Shown here: positions 18,272 through 28,625 of the stretch, in pieces
Position numbering within the stretch: position 1 is the first letter of the stretch
How the letters are laid out: each line of letters begins with the position of its first letter
Assembly (NCBI RefSeq): GCF_024347395.1
Contig: NZ_AP025473.1
Span: 1,310,280-1,374,279 of the forward strand
Source of the DNA: Vibrio cortegadensis
GTDB taxonomy: Bacteria > Pseudomonadota > Gammaproteobacteria > Enterobacterales > Vibrionaceae
DNA: 64,000 nt
Direction of reading: 5' to 3'
Notes under the pieces: generated by a model
What the model saw: the letters and a program-made list of their open reading frames with translations, nothing else
What the model was told of the DNA's origin: nothing
The model's database searches: none
Made by a program: the position numbers and the translations under genes

Positions 18272-18781
18272 TTACTGCTTCTCTACCCACACTTCACAAT
18301 CATTAGTGTGACTTTGTTTCCAATAACGCCAAAGCTGGTAAGTAAATTTCTCGATGTCATCTTCATTATCATTGTGCCATGCTAAATCTGATATGAGACA
18401 TTCAATATCATCACAACTAACCATTGCCGCAGCCACAGGCTCACCGGACTTAAAGCCAACATACAGTTCATGATCAGAAGATAGAATAATCTGAGTAAGA
18501 AATTCAATAATATTGGATTGGTCGCGATCCAATTTCCATTTCTTAGACTGGATTATAGAAAACATAATCGTCAGCCGATGAAAATCAACCAAGTAGATCT
18601 CATCAACCACATCATCCCCATGGCTAAGCATGGTATCGAGCTCTTGATAATGTTTAGTTTCTAAGCTTTTTACATACAGATCTCTACCCAACAAGCTTTC
18701 TGATGTTGGAAAGTCCACATCGACTTGCCCAAGTAACCAGTGGTTTTTCTTTTCTACGATGTTTGGCGTGGTTTTATTCAT
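18272..18781 (-). CDS. Hypothetical protein with a GNAT-like segment
   Basis: 169 residues from the ATG at 18781; the frame opens at 18913, but the extra N-terminal 44 residues are basic and atypical. The C-terminal part (ELYVGFKSGEPVAAAMVSCDDIECLISDLAW, roughly residues 107-137) resembles the central strands of a GNAT acyltransferase, but a clear acetyl-CoA loop (QxxGxG/A) is not visible. No signal peptide or membrane helix. It ends 53 bp upstream of the HD-GYP gene on the same strand, so they may be co-transcribed. Function unknown. Confidence 0.6.
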   Translation of the reverse strand: MNKTTPNIVEKKNHWLLGQVDVDFPTSESLLGRDLYVKSLETKHYQELDTMLSHGDDVVDEIYLVDFHRLTIMFSIIQSKKWKLDRDQSNIIEFLTQIILSSDHELYVGFKSGEPVAAAMVSCDDIECLISDLAWHNDNEDDIEKFTYQLWRYWKQSHTNDCEVWVEKQ

Positions 18782-19128
18782 TCTTTTAATTACCAATAAT
18801 TGTTTAAATTGCTGCAATTTAACGAAAGAAAAAGCCGTATTACCCCCAGATATCACAGCTTTTCGGTATGCATAAATTTGATTTTGGGGCTGAGCTACAC
18901 GCAGAAAGAGCACAAAGACTCATAATTATAACTAACACTTTTATCTTCATCGTTTTGTACCTTATCTACATTGCATCTACGCTCAGTGGCAACACCATAG
19001 CAGGTTTTTATCTCTAAAACTGGACTAGACTCAACTGTTGAGGTTAAGGCTTTCAATTTTTTGGTTAATGTAAATCGACGACCTCCAATGTGGTAAGATA
19101 TATTAATCTAGTTCAAATCTAAGGATTT

Positions 19129-19608
19129 ATGATGAAGAAAATTCTATTCGCTCTTGGCCTTTCTGTTTTTTTGGTTGGCTGCTCTGACAACGAAGTGGGT
19201 GACGTATCTCTCGGCCTCTTCACAATGAAAGACATCAAAATAGAAAATCTCAAAGATGATATCGTGACAGGCGTAACTTGCCATATTGCCTCTATCGAAG
19301 CTGATTTTAGCCTCGCTGACCCGAGTGACAGCTCAATATCTTGCCGTCAAACAGGTGACATTACCCCTGATATGATCGCGCAAATTGATAAAAGTAAATC
19401 CGGCGAAGTTGTCTTCAAAAAATCGAAAAGTATCTTTTTCAAATCGATGAAAGTAAGACGTATCTATGATGCTGATAACCAAACTTTACTTTACTTGTCT
19501 TATACAACGAAAGAAACAGACGGTAGTTTCAAACACAGCCTTTCGACTGTCCCACTTTGGGGAACGAAGGCTTATACTGAACCAACTGTGGCTTCAAATG
19601 TTCAATAG
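19129..19608 (+). CDS. creA: CreA-family periplasmic lipoprotein
   Basis: A 159-residue member of the CreA family (E. coli CreA has 157 residues). Family features: the VTGVTCHIAS segment, SSISCRQTGDI, FFKSMKVRRIYD, QTLLYLSYT and a C-terminal SLSTVPLWG. The two Cys, at TCH and SCR, probably form a disulphide. The signal ends LVGC, so this version is probably a lipoprotein. The cellular role of CreA is not established; in E. coli it lies next to the creBCD genes, which are absent here. AAGGA suits the second of two tandem ATGs (19132) slightly better. Confidence 0.85.
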   Translation: MMKKILFALGLSVFLVGCSDNEVGDVSLGLFTMKDIKIENLKDDIVTGVTCHIASIEADFSLADPSDSSISCRQTGDITPDMIAQIDKSKSGEVVFKKSKSIFFKSMKVRRIYDADNQTLLYLSYTTKETDGSFKHSLSTVPLWGTKAYTEPTVASNVQ

Positions 19609-19629
19609 CTTGTTTTTATGATCTCTCTT

Positions 19630-19656
19630 GCGGTTGGTTGTAAGATAACCAACCGC
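19630..19656 (+). terminator. Hairpin after creA
   Basis: A perfect 10-bp stem (GCGGTTGGTT with AACCAACCGC) and a 7-nt loop, 22 bp after the creA stop. The tail ATCTATATG is only partly U-rich. Confidence 0.6.
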
Positions 19657-19737
19657 ATCTATATGTAATAAAAATGAAAGTACTTTTGCCCTTTTGTGAT
19701 ATGATCCAGAAAATTTTCTAAGCCCCCTTTATTCATC

Positions 19738-21042
19738 ATGAAGTTTCCCGGTCAGCGTAAATCTAAGCATTATTTCCCAACACACACTCGTGATCCACTT
19801 GTCAATCAGATGAAACAAGCTCCAAAATTGTATCGCCCGATTATTGTTGGTGTTGGTCAAACCATTGTCGATATTGAAGCTCGTGTAGATGATGAGTTCC
19901 TTGCTAAGTACGAATTGAGTAAAGGACATTCTTTGGTCTTAGAAGAGAGCAAAGCGGATGCTTTATACGATGAGCTCGTTGAACGCGGTCTTATTACACA
20001 TCAGTACCCTGGTGATACAATTGGTAATACACTGCACAACTACTCAGTACTCGCAGATAGCAAGTCCGTTCTACTTGGGGTTATGTCGCGTAATATCGAA
20101 GTCGGTTCTTTTGCCTACCGTTATCTTTGCCGCACATCGTCACGCATGAACCTCAATAATCTTCAAACCGTTGAAGGTTCAATTGGTCGTTGCTATACAT
20201 TGATCTCTCAAGATGGCGAACGAACATTCGCAATCAATGAAGGTGAAATGAATCAACTTCGCCCAGATAGTATTCCTGAAGATGTATTCGAAAAAGCATC
20301 TGCATTGGTTGTATCTTCATACCTAATGCGTGGTAAGCCTGAAGACCCAATGCCACAAGCTGTTGCTCGTGCTATTGAACTCGCGAAAAGCCAGAATGTA
20401 CCTGTTGTTCTAACTCTTGGAACTAAATGGGTTATTGAAGGTAACGCAGAGTGGTGGCAAGAGTACATCAAAGAAAACATTTCAATCATTGCGATGAATG
20501 AAGAAGAAGGTGAAGCCCTCACTGGTGAGAAAGATCCTCTTCTTGCAGCAGACAAAGCTCTTGATTGGGTTGATTTGGTTCTTTGTACTTCTGGCCCTGT
20601 AGGGCTTTATATGGCTGGCTATATTGAGGATTCAGTTAAGCGCGAAACCGAACTTGCTTTGCTGCCGGGTAATATACCTGAGTTCAATAAATATGAATTC
20701 AGCCGTGCTATGCGTAAACAAGAATGTCAGACGCCAGTAAAAGTTTACTCGCATATCGGCCCATATTTAGGTGGCCCGCTTGAAATCAAAAATACCAATG
20801 GTGCGGGTGATGCTGCGCTGTCTGCTCTTCTTCATGATATGGCGGCAAATAGCCATCACTGCATGAACGTTCCTAATTCATCAAAGCATGATCAGCCTTA
20901 CCTGACCTACTCTTCGCTCTCTCAAATTTGTAAATACGCAAACCGCGTAAGCTATGAAGTGTTAACACAACACTCACCTCGCTTAGCTCGTGCATTACCA
21001 GAGCGTGAAGATAGCTTGGAAGAGGTTTACTGGGACAGGTAA
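19738..21042 (+). CDS. gsk: Inosine-guanosine kinase
   Basis: A 434-residue PfkB-family nucleoside kinase that phosphorylates inosine and guanosine to IMP and GMP in purine salvage, in the cytoplasm. The N-terminal MKFPGQRKSKHYFP extension and the GVGQTIVDIEARVDDEFL region are typical of enterobacterial Gsk. The C-terminal PfkB signature NTNGAGDAALSALL carries the catalytic Asp (about residue 357). Length matches the family. A terminator follows, so it is transcribed separately from fhs, but both serve purine metabolism. Confidence 0.95.
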   Translation: MKFPGQRKSKHYFPTHTRDPLVNQMKQAPKLYRPIIVGVGQTIVDIEARVDDEFLAKYELSKGHSLVLEESKADALYDELVERGLITHQYPGDTIGNTLHNYSVLADSKSVLLGVMSRNIEVGSFAYRYLCRTSSRMNLNNLQTVEGSIGRCYTLISQDGERTFAINEGEMNQLRPDSIPEDVFEKASALVVSSYLMRGKPEDPMPQAVARAIELAKSQNVPVVLTLGTKWVIEGNAEWWQEYIKENISIIAMNEEEGEALTGEKDPLLAADKALDWVDLVLCTSGPVGLYMAGYIEDSVKRETELALLPGNIPEFNKYEFSRAMRKQECQTPVKVYSHIGPYLGGPLEIKNTNGAGDAALSALLHDMAANSHHCMNVPNSSKHDQPYLTYSSLSQICKYANRVSYEVLTQHSPRLARALPEREDSLEEVYWDR

Positions 21043-21081
21043 TACTGATTCAAATCAAACTTCTTTTATCTATGTAAATGA

Positions 21082-21108
21082 AGGCCACATAACGTGGCCT
21101 TTATTATT
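21082..21108 (+). terminator. Terminator of gsk
   Basis: A perfect 8-bp stem (AAGGCCAC, ATAAC loop, GTGGCCTT) followed by a T/A-rich tail (TATTATTG), 40 bp after the gsk stop. Confidence 0.85.
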
Positions 21109-21237
21109 GTTACACGAAAAATATATGGTACAACCATCTCATATTGATCTAAGGCAGAAAGTCTATTGTTTTATTTCTGATAGTGTAGAACTCTAGAATT
21201 TTCTCTTTACATAATACAATATAGCCGTATCATGCCG

Positions 21238-21253
21238 ACGCAAACGATTACGC
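21238..21253 (+). promoter_or_regulatory. PurR-like operator upstream of fhs
   Basis: ACGCAAACGATTACGC agrees with the PurR consensus ACGCAAACGTTTTCGT at 13 of 16 positions and ends 30 bp before the fhs ATG. PurR control would fit an enzyme that supplies formyl groups for purine synthesis. Confidence 0.55.
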
Positions 21254-21283
21254 AACTTGAGTAAGTGAGAATAAGGGGCATTT

Positions 21284-23032
21284 ATGCTATCTGATATTGA
21301 TATCTGTCGAGCAACAAAATTAGCGAACATTGAAGCGATCGCCACTAAAGCGGGGCTTCTCCAGTCTGAATTCCAATCTCATGGCCCTTACAAAGCAAAA
21401 GTCTCATTACAAACCATCAAACGATTAGAAGACAATCCTAATGGCAAATTAGTCTTAGTCACTGCGATAACGCCAACCCCTCTTGGCGAAGGTAAAACAG
21501 TCACGACGATCGGCTTGTCTCAGGGCTTAGCCCAAATTGGAAAATCTGTTATGGCCTGCATTCGTCAGCCATCTATGGGACCAGTTTTTGGCGTTAAAGG
21601 CGGTGCCGCTGGCGGTGGATTATCTCAAGTAGCACCGATGGAAGAGTTAAATTTACACCTCACTGGTGATATTCATTCTGTAACCGCGGCCCACAACCTT
21701 GCAGCTGCAGCAATCGATGCTCGTATTTACCATGAACAACGTGAAGGCTACCAAGCATTTGAACAACGTTCAGGACTGAAAGCATTAAAGATTGATTCGA
21801 ATAATGTCTGCTGGAAGCGTGTTGTCGACCATAATGATCGTGCTTTACGTATAATTACCGTTGGTCAGAATGAACCTGGAAAAACGATTAACGGCTATCA
21901 ACGCGAAGATGGATTCGACATTTCGGCCGCATCTGAACTCATGGCTATCTTAGCTCTTGCTGCGGATTTGAAAGATCTACGCCATCGTATTGGTAATATT
22001 GTTATGGCGTATGATTTAGAGGGCTTACCTATTACCGCTGAAGATTTGCAAGTCGCGGGAGCAATGGCAGTAACAATGCGGGATGCCATCGAGCCAACAC
22101 TGATGCAAACACTCGAAGGCGTACCAACGCTAATCCATTCAGGGCCATTTGCGAATATTGCTCACGGTAACTCTTCTATTATTGCTGATAATATCGCTCT
22201 AAAACTCGCCGATTACACTGTTACAGAAGGCGGATTCGGTTCTGACATGGGATTTGAAAAAGCGTGTAATATCAAAGCACTAACATCAAAAATCTCTCCT
22301 GATTGTGCAGTCATCGTCGCAACATTACGTGGCTTGAAAGCGAATTCGGGTCTTTACGATCTCCGCCCTGGCGCGGCACTTCCTGAATCGTTATTTCGCC
22401 CTGACCAAAATGCACTAGAAGCAGGATTTGAAAACCTAAAATGGCATATTAACAACGTCAATCGTTATGGTATTCCTGCTGTCGTCGCCATTAACCGCTT
22501 CCCTCAAGACTCTGACGAAGAACTAAATGTTTTGAAAGAGATGATTGAGTCATTAGATGGGCAAGTTTCTGTCGCGATCAGTGAAGCATTTGAGAAAGGC
22601 GGAAATGGTGCAATTGAACTCGCAAATGCCGTCACAATCGCGTGCGAAAATGAGAAAAGCTTCAATTCGTTATATACACTAGAACAATCTATTGAAGAGA
22701 AGTTAATGGCGGTTTGCAAAATTGGCTATGGTGCAACAAGTGTCGAGTTTTCAGAGCTTACCAAGAAACAACTGCATCAGTTGACTGTACAAGGGTTTGA
22801 CAAATTAGCGGTTTGCTTAGCAAAAACACCATTATCTATATCCACTGATCCTTCAGTAAAAGGTGCTCCTAATGATTTTACCGTTCATATTAGAGAGTTA
22901 AAATTATGCTCAGGTGCTGGGTTTATTTACGCTTTGTGTGGCAATGTAATGACAATGCCAGGTTTACCTGACAAGCCAGCGTTCATGGCTTTAGATCTTG
23001 ATGATGAAGGTAATATTACAGGCTTAAGTTAA
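21284..23032 (+). CDS. fhs: Formate-tetrahydrofolate ligase
   Basis: A 582-residue ATP-dependent enzyme that makes 10-formyl-tetrahydrofolate from formate, feeding purine and formyl-Met synthesis. The nucleotide loop TPTPLGEGKT is at residues 63-72. Other family stretches are RQPSMGPVFGVKGGAAGGGLSQVAPMEELNLHLTGDIHS, LVDNHD-like VVDHNDRALR, TEGGFGSDMGFEKACNIK and AINRFPQDSDEE. AAGGGG lies 7 nt before the ATG. The gene stands alone between gsk and a diguanylate cyclase. A PurR-like box overlaps its promoter region. Confidence 0.96.
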   Translation: MLSDIDICRATKLANIEAIATKAGLLQSEFQSHGPYKAKVSLQTIKRLEDNPNGKLVLVTAITPTPLGEGKTVTTIGLSQGLAQIGKSVMACIRQPSMGPVFGVKGGAAGGGLSQVAPMEELNLHLTGDIHSVTAAHNLAAAAIDARIYHEQREGYQAFEQRSGLKALKIDSNNVCWKRVVDHNDRALRIITVGQNEPGKTINGYQREDGFDISAASELMAILALAADLKDLRHRIGNIVMAYDLEGLPITAEDLQVAGAMAVTMRDAIEPTLMQTLEGVPTLIHSGPFANIAHGNSSIIADNIALKLADYTVTEGGFGSDMGFEKACNIKALTSKISPDCAVIVATLRGLKANSGLYDLRPGAALPESLFRPDQNALEAGFENLKWHINNVNRYGIPAVVAINRFPQDSDEELNVLKEMIESLDGQVSVAISEAFEKGGNGAIELANAVTIACENEKSFNSLYTLEQSIEEKLMAVCKIGYGATSVEFSELTKKQLHQLTVQGFDKLAVCLAKTPLSISTDPSVKGAPNDFTVHIRELKLCSGAGFIYALCGNVMTMPGLPDKPAFMALDLDDEGNITGLS

Positions 23033-23061
23033 GCCATTTCAGTTATCACTAGTCATGCACG

Positions 23062-23098
23062 AAAGCTCCAGCAGTCAACTCGGCTCTGGGGCTTTTCT
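23062..23098 (+). terminator. Terminator of fhs
   Basis: A 10-bp stem with one U-G pair (AAAGCTCCAG with CTGGGGCTTT), a 14-nt loop and a T-rich tail, 30 bp after the fhs stop. Confidence 0.6.
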
Positions 23099-23305
23099 GT
23101 TTTGGTTCCTACTTTTATTGAAGCAAATTTCGTCCATTTACAGTGTAAAAACCAATAATACGGATTCGAGAAGAATACTAGTGCCCACACTCCATTCATA
23201 AATCCACACAATCTGACACATTTACTCAAATATATGCGTACAACATCACATGAATAGCTCGCAAAACAATGTACCATATATCATTACTATGGTGAGGTGA
23301 AAGCG

Positions 23306-25204
23306 TTGACATTTATATCAAAAGCAATCTATCAATTTATATTAATATTTATTGCATTAAGTATTGTGCCAGCTATTTATGTCGTAAAAGAGTATGACAA
23401 CATTTATACAAAACACGCGCATGAAATAAATAAAACTAGCTTTAATCAACTTGAAACCATCTCAAATGACTTCAGTAAACTAATTAAAAGGCTCCATGCA
23501 TCCACAAAAAACATGGCTACCTCTACTGTCTTGCTTCAAGCACTACAAGAACCGAACTCTACAAATATAAAAGTGCTTCATGATGTTTGGGCACTTATCG
23601 CTGATGGGCAAGGTTATTTTTCAAAACTCCGCTTCATTAACAGTGATGGTATGGAAGTTTTGCGCGTTAATTATGATTCATCAGGGTCATTCCCTGTTGA
23701 CGAACGCCACCTCCAGAATCAATCTAACCGTGAATTTTTTCAGTACGCAACGGGTTTGTCAGCTAACCAAGTAGGCATTTACTCCATTGATTTAGAAATG
23801 GAAAATAATACATTTTCTCAACCATTATCCCCTACTCTACGCTTTATCGTACCAATCACAGTTAAAGGTGATCGCTTGGGGTACTTCGTTGCTAACCTTA
23901 ATCTCAATATCGTATCGACAACCCTTCATGCTCACCACCTTACAAATCGATACACTACCATTATCAATGGCGATGGTTACACTCTCCTTGGTGGCAAAAA
24001 AAGCACTGCATATGGACATTTAATTTCAGAAAGAGAAGGGGAAACTCTCAAAGTCACTCAACCTGAGTTGTGGTCCTTAATTCAATCAAATGAAAGCGGC
24101 AATTACTTTAACGGAAAACAGTGGACGACCTATTCTAAGATTTATTGTCCGTTTGATTTCTCTGACGACTCTCTTTATATGCTAGTGACCCATAAAAATG
24201 ACGATTTTGTCTCAGCTTATAAGAACAATATCGAGGATTTTAAGTGGCAAGTCGCGGCTTTACTCTTTATTTTGGTTTTCATATCCATATCCTTTACCGT
24301 GTGGAATATAACCCACAAGAAAAACTGTCTTGACAGTAAAATAGCCAAGGCGGCAATGAATGGAATGTCCGCAGTCATCATTACTGACAAAAATAATCGT
24401 ATAATTACTGTTAATCAAGAATTTACGAGAGTAAGTGGCTACACGTTAGATGAAGTAAAAGGTAAGAGCCCGTCACTGTTTAGCTCAGGGAATCACAACC
24501 AAGAGTTCTTTATTAATATGTGGCGTCATTTACAGACCGATGGTCAGTGGCAAGGAGAAGTCATCAATAAGCGTAAAGATGGAACCTTGATAACGGAGAT
24601 TTTAAGAATTCAGGCCATTACAGGCAAAAACAATGTCATTAAATTTTATGTCGCCTCATTTGTCGATATTACAGAACGTAAAGAGTTAGAAAATAGATTA
24701 AGAACCTTAAGCGAAAAAGATCCACTTGCGGGGTGCTGGAACAGAAGAAAATTTGATCTCGAATTAAAAAATGAGTGTGCACGGGTGGTTCGTTATCCTC
24801 AACAGGCGAAGTCTTGTCTTGGCATCATTGATATTGACCATTTCAAACGAGTGAATGACAAACTCGGACATGATGAAGGTGATAAGGTGATTAAAGTTGT
24901 AACAGAAATCCTTCAAAAAGAGTGTCGCGAAACTGATTTTATCGCTCGAATTGGCGGTGAAGAATTCGGTGTAATTATGCCCCACACAACCACTTCAGAA
25001 GCAGAGATCGTTATGAACCGTTTACGTGTTGCGGTATTTCTACATTTTGAAGAAAAAATCACTATTAGCGGCGGGGTCACTGACATAATCGAGAGCTCAG
25101 AGCGCACCTATAAATGCGCTGACATTGCTCTTTATGATGCCAAATCTTCTGGTCGAAACAAAATTGCTCTGTTTTCTAGTAGTGAGTTTGATCAAATCGC
25201 TTAA
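23306..25204 (+). CDS. Membrane diguanylate cyclase (Cache-PAS-GGDEF)
   Basis: A c-di-GMP synthase. TTG at 23306 is preferred because GAGGTG lies exactly 6 nt upstream; the frame also offers GTG at 23297. A membrane helix (about 8-28) is followed by a large periplasmic double-Cache-type domain (to about 310), a second helix (near 315-333), a PAS domain (about 345-465, with IITDKNNRIITVNQEFTRVSGYT) and a GGDEF domain. The catalytic motif is GGEEF near residue 550. RETD, five residues upstream, is the RxxD inhibitory site, so product inhibition is expected. It ends with the usual YDAKSSGRNKI. It is monocistronic. Confidence 0.92.
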   Translation: MTFISKAIYQFILIFIALSIVPAIYVVKEYDNIYTKHAHEINKTSFNQLETISNDFSKLIKRLHASTKNMATSTVLLQALQEPNSTNIKVLHDVWALIADGQGYFSKLRFINSDGMEVLRVNYDSSGSFPVDERHLQNQSNREFFQYATGLSANQVGIYSIDLEMENNTFSQPLSPTLRFIVPITVKGDRLGYFVANLNLNIVSTTLHAHHLTNRYTTIINGDGYTLLGGKKSTAYGHLISEREGETLKVTQPELWSLIQSNESGNYFNGKQWTTYSKIYCPFDFSDDSLYMLVTHKNDDFVSAYKNNIEDFKWQVAALLFILVFISISFTVWNITHKKNCLDSKIAKAAMNGMSAVIITDKNNRIITVNQEFTRVSGYTLDEVKGKSPSLFSSGNHNQEFFINMWRHLQTDGQWQGEVINKRKDGTLITEILRIQAITGKNNVIKFYVASFVDITERKELENRLRTLSEKDPLAGCWNRRKFDLELKNECARVVRYPQQAKSCLGIIDIDHFKRVNDKLGHDEGDKVIKVVTEILQKECRETDFIARIGGEEFGVIMPHTTTSEAEIVMNRLRVAVFLHFEEKITISGGVTDIIESSERTYKCADIALYDAKSSGRNKIALFSSSEFDQIA

Positions 25205-25244
25205 TCAAGTTCTCCACCATATACAAGCCACATCCATCTCATAT

Positions 25245-25282
25245 AAAAATGAAGCACCGCGATATTAATCGAGGCGCTTCAT
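25245..25282 (-). terminator. Terminator of the chitinase gene
   Basis: ATGAAGC pairs with GCTTCAT across a 20-nt loop that contains further pairing. On the minus strand it is followed by TTTTATAT. It lies about 45 bp past the chitinase stop. Confidence 0.6.
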
Positions 25283-25326
25283 CTACGTTTCGTTGAATGT
25301 TTCAAGTAAAAGAAATTTACCTGAAA

Positions 25327-28300
25327 TTAAACATTACAAACTTTCGTCCAACTTCCATCACTACCAGGAACTGAAGCGGTCCACCAATTAGCTTGATACA
25401 CCACGCCTTGATGGATCAGTTTATCGCCTGTATTTACATGGCTAGGGTTTCCCGCCCAATCTTTTTGCGGAAAGTCCGGGTAAATTCCAACGCCAGAGCT
25501 CTCACAAGTTCCAGGGTTTGTTCCACCATTGTCTCCATTATCACCATCATTACCGTTATTAAAGTCACCTAGAGGTAAATCAGGCTGTTCGAACTTAAAT
25601 GCGTAATCAACACCATTAAGATTCACGCTGTAGTTCGCAGGCCCTGAAATTGGCAAGTAATAGACCATATCAAGTTCATAAACGCCACCTGCTGGAAGTT
25701 CTTTCCAAGCTGGCAATGTGAACGCAACACGGTGCATGATGCCATCTAGCCCACCGATATTATCACTACGTGAGTGACCTGAAGCAATAACCGTCAGCCC
25801 TCCACCAGATTGGTCTTTGGCATTGTCTGGAGCGGATACTGGAATGTCAAACTGGAACTCTGTACCGCCAGGTAGAGCATGACCCGTATTATTAGTAAAG
25901 GTTACTTTAGGGTTAATTGGGTAGTTTTGATCACCGACTTTAAAACCACCGACCGAAACCGCTATATCCACGCTTTCTGTTGGTATTGCGCCAGTCGCAA
26001 CCTTATTTCCATACGGTGTCGCTGATTTAAATTTGTCATAAATTGCTTTGGTCATGGTGTTACCCATATGGTATTCACCATTACCACTTGTACACGCTTG
26101 CTCAGTAGTATCAATGCCAGTGCGATTTCCTGCGTTATCAAGGATATAACAGTTATAGTCTCCCGCGAGCTCCCAGAACATGATGCCGCCAATCTCTTTA
26201 TCGATAACGTAGTCTGCTTTCACATCGATAGACTGTTTATCTTCCGTTGAAAGGAATACGCCCTTCTCTGCATTCCACAACCAAGGGGCTACGGCTACAC
26301 TGTCATAGTGGCGAGCATAAGAACCGACAAATTTATCCGCGGGATCATTAACAGGATCAAGCTTATATGCATCGGCATAAGAGCCCCAAATACCTTTCTC
26401 TAAGTTTTTAGCATGCCACATCGGGTTGGATCCCGCGCCCATCTCATTCCCTTTCGCATCGGTATCGTGCCACATGTTATCGATACCAATTGCACCATTA
26501 CCGCAATTGTTTTTCTCACCTTCTCCTGTCCCTGCCGCACACTCAGCTTGATTAGGAAGTGCCGCTCTGCCCCATAGACCATTATCACCACCGGTAACGT
26601 CCTGCCAGCCACGAGTGTAATATGGAACGCCAATATTGATTCGTCCCGCAGGCATTGAACCTCTAAAGTAGTGGTAGGCCCAGTCTGTATTTAGATAGCC
26701 AATCCCACCATAAGCTGCCGTTCCGTAGACATTCCACTGTGCGAGTTCAGAGTCCTTGCCTGTGTCATACAAAGCAGCATTATGACCAACATGATCATTC
26801 CACGCACCGTGCAAGTCATAAGACATAATATTGACGTAATCAAGGTACTTAGTGACATCAAATGTCTCCATCCCACGCAACAAATAGCCGGAAGACGGTG
26901 CGGCAATTGTTAACATATAATGATGGTCATCTTGCGCAGAAGCGACATCCAATTTTTCACGCAGCACCTTCATCAACTCTTGATAAGAAGCCCACAGATA
27001 CTGTCGGCGTGGCTCCATAAATGCCTTATCATCAGGATTACCCGCTCCCGCCATAGACGTTGGGTATTCGTAATCGATATCTAGACCATCGAAGCGATAC
27101 TTTCTCATCATTTCAACAGCAGAGGTTGCGAATGTCTCGATCCCTTGTTTATTGATCGAACCATCAGCATTCGTCGTCATAGTATAGAATCCGCCATCTG
27201 CGACTCTATTACCATCGGTGCCAAAATGTCCTCCTGTTTCAGCCCATCCTCCAATTGAGATAAGCGTTTTCACATCGTGCTTCTGTTTTGCAGTCGCAAG
27301 CGCACCAAAATGGCCTTTGAAACCTAGATTTGGATCGATCTCAACACCAGCCCACTCTTTGCCAACGGCAGCATTATTTGGATCATTAACGTCCCCAACA
27401 TTCACTTTGCCATCAGAGCCGATACTCACGAACGCATAGTTAATATGAGTGAGCTGATCCCAAGGAATATCTTTTACAAGGTATGCGGCTTGTGGATCAT
27501 CCCCCGAACGCCAACTGGTGAAATAACCAATCACACGACGTGGGTGATCAGCGCCCATAATTTCACGCCCTTCGTCATCATAAATCGTGCAATATGGAAC
27601 ATTCACGCCCTCTGTTTGATACAAACCATCTGGGCGGCAAGTGTTAGCGACAGCATCTCCTTTCACTACCAACTCACTGATGGCGGAGTCAGTCGTTGCA
27701 CCTTCGTTGTCTGTCGATCTTGCATATACTGCTAATGTACCCACTTTGACAGCGGTATAATTAAGAGCATATGGGGCTTTTGCGGCGGTTCCGACAAGCT
27801 GTCCTCCAACAAAGAAATCTACTTTATCAATACTTCCGTCTGAATCTTCAGCCGTAGCAGTCAAGGTGACGGTTGAATTAAGATCGATTTGAGAAGCAGA
27901 AAGGACAAGGCTAGCAGAAGGTGGAAGGTTATCAGAAGCCGCTGGATTAACGGAAATCAACACAGAGCTCTCTTTGCTCACTCCACCTTTATCGTCATAT
28001 GCAATGACGCTAAATAAGTGATCTCCAACGGTTGAGGCCCAAGTTGCTAAATAAGGAACAGAGCGGCTATCGCCTACAATAACGTCATCCACAGAAAACT
28101 CGACTAATGCGATACTTCCATCTGCATCACTTGCATCAGCAGCCAATTGAACAACATCACCAGCGGTGATCGCATCATTTATACTTGGAGATGTCAAACT
28201 TGCTGTCGGAAGCTGGTTAGGCTCTACAGGGCTAGTCCCTGAACACGCATCAAGCAACTTCCACTGGGCATAATCACCAGAAAACTTTGTTGGATCATTA

Positions 28301-28500
28301 TTTTGATTCCAGTAATTTGCTTGATATGCACTACCTTGATGCTGAACTTTTGCTCCGCCCGTATATACTTCTGCCGAATCCCAGACTTCCATAGCATTAC
28401 AATCAACGGCTGCGTAGCTATTAAAAGCCATTAAGCAGGAAACTGTCAGTGTGCTAAGTGCAAACATACTCGTATTTGCTACTTTGTTTTTCAAACGCAT
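25327..28500 (-). CDS. Secreted GH18 chitinase with two chitin-binding modules
   Basis: A 1057-residue exported endo-chitinase. Order: a signal peptide (cleaved near FNSYA-AVD, residue 31), a CBM5/12 chitin-binding module (about 32-88, WDSAEVYTGGAKVQHQGSAYQANYWNQN), two Ig-like domains (about 95-280, both with DSDGSIxxVxFxVxG), a GH18 barrel (about 310-830) and a beta module. An Asn/Gly/Asp linker then leads to a second CBM5/12 (about 1010-1057) ending in SWTKVCNV. The catalytic DGLDIDYEYP (DxxDxDxE) is complete, with its Glu near residue 475. It degrades chitin to oligosaccharides outside the cell. It is larger than typical 850-residue Vibrio ChiA proteins. The AGGT ribosome site is 6 nt before the ATG. 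Confidence 0.95.
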   Translation of the reverse strand: MRLKNKVANTSMFALSTLTVSCLMAFNSYAAVDCNAMEVWDSAEVYTGGAKVQHQGSAYQANYWNQNNDPTKFSGDYAQWKLLDACSGTSPVEPNQLPTASLTSPSINDAITAGDVVQLAADASDADGSIALVEFSVDDVIVGDSRSVPYLATWASTVGDHLFSVIAYDDKGGVSKESSVLISVNPAASDNLPPSASLVLSASQIDLNSTVTLTATAEDSDGSIDKVDFFVGGQLVGTAAKAPYALNYTAVKVGTLAVYARSTDNEGATTDSAISELVVKGDAVANTCRPDGLYQTEGVNVPYCTIYDDEGREIMGADHPRRVIGYFTSWRSGDDPQAAYLVKDIPWDQLTHINYAFVSIGSDGKVNVGDVNDPNNAAVGKEWAGVEIDPNLGFKGHFGALATAKQKHDVKTLISIGGWAETGGHFGTDGNRVADGGFYTMTTNADGSINKQGIETFATSAVEMMRKYRFDGLDIDYEYPTSMAGAGNPDDKAFMEPRRQYLWASYQELMKVLREKLDVASAQDDHHYMLTIAAPSSGYLLRGMETFDVTKYLDYVNIMSYDLHGAWNDHVGHNAALYDTGKDSELAQWNVYGTAAYGGIGYLNTDWAYHYFRGSMPAGRINIGVPYYTRGWQDVTGGDNGLWGRAALPNQAECAAGTGEGEKNNCGNGAIGIDNMWHDTDAKGNEMGAGSNPMWHAKNLEKGIWGSYADAYKLDPVNDPADKFVGSYARHYDSVAVAPWLWNAEKGVFLSTEDKQSIDVKADYVIDKEIGGIMFWELAGDYNCYILDNAGNRTGIDTTEQACTSGNGEYHMGNTMTKAIYDKFKSATPYGNKVATGAIPTESVDIAVSVGGFKVGDQNYPINPKVTFTNNTGHALPGGTEFQFDIPVSAPDNAKDQSGGGLTVIASGHSRSDNIGGLDGIMHRVAFTLPAWKELPAGGVYELDMVYYLPISGPANYSVNLNGVDYAFKFEQPDLPLGDFNNGNDGDNGDNGGTNPGTCESSGVGIYPDFPQKDWAGNPSHVNTGDKLIHQGVVYQANWWTASVPGSDGSWTKVCNV

Positions 28501-28625
28501 AATACCTATCCCTTAACTTATTGTTCCACGTATTAAAAAGATATATTTAAGATGACAACGACTTAAATCGCTGCGTGACGCAACTTTAGGCTAGATAGAT
28601 TTTTTAACACTGAGATTTATGCTGA

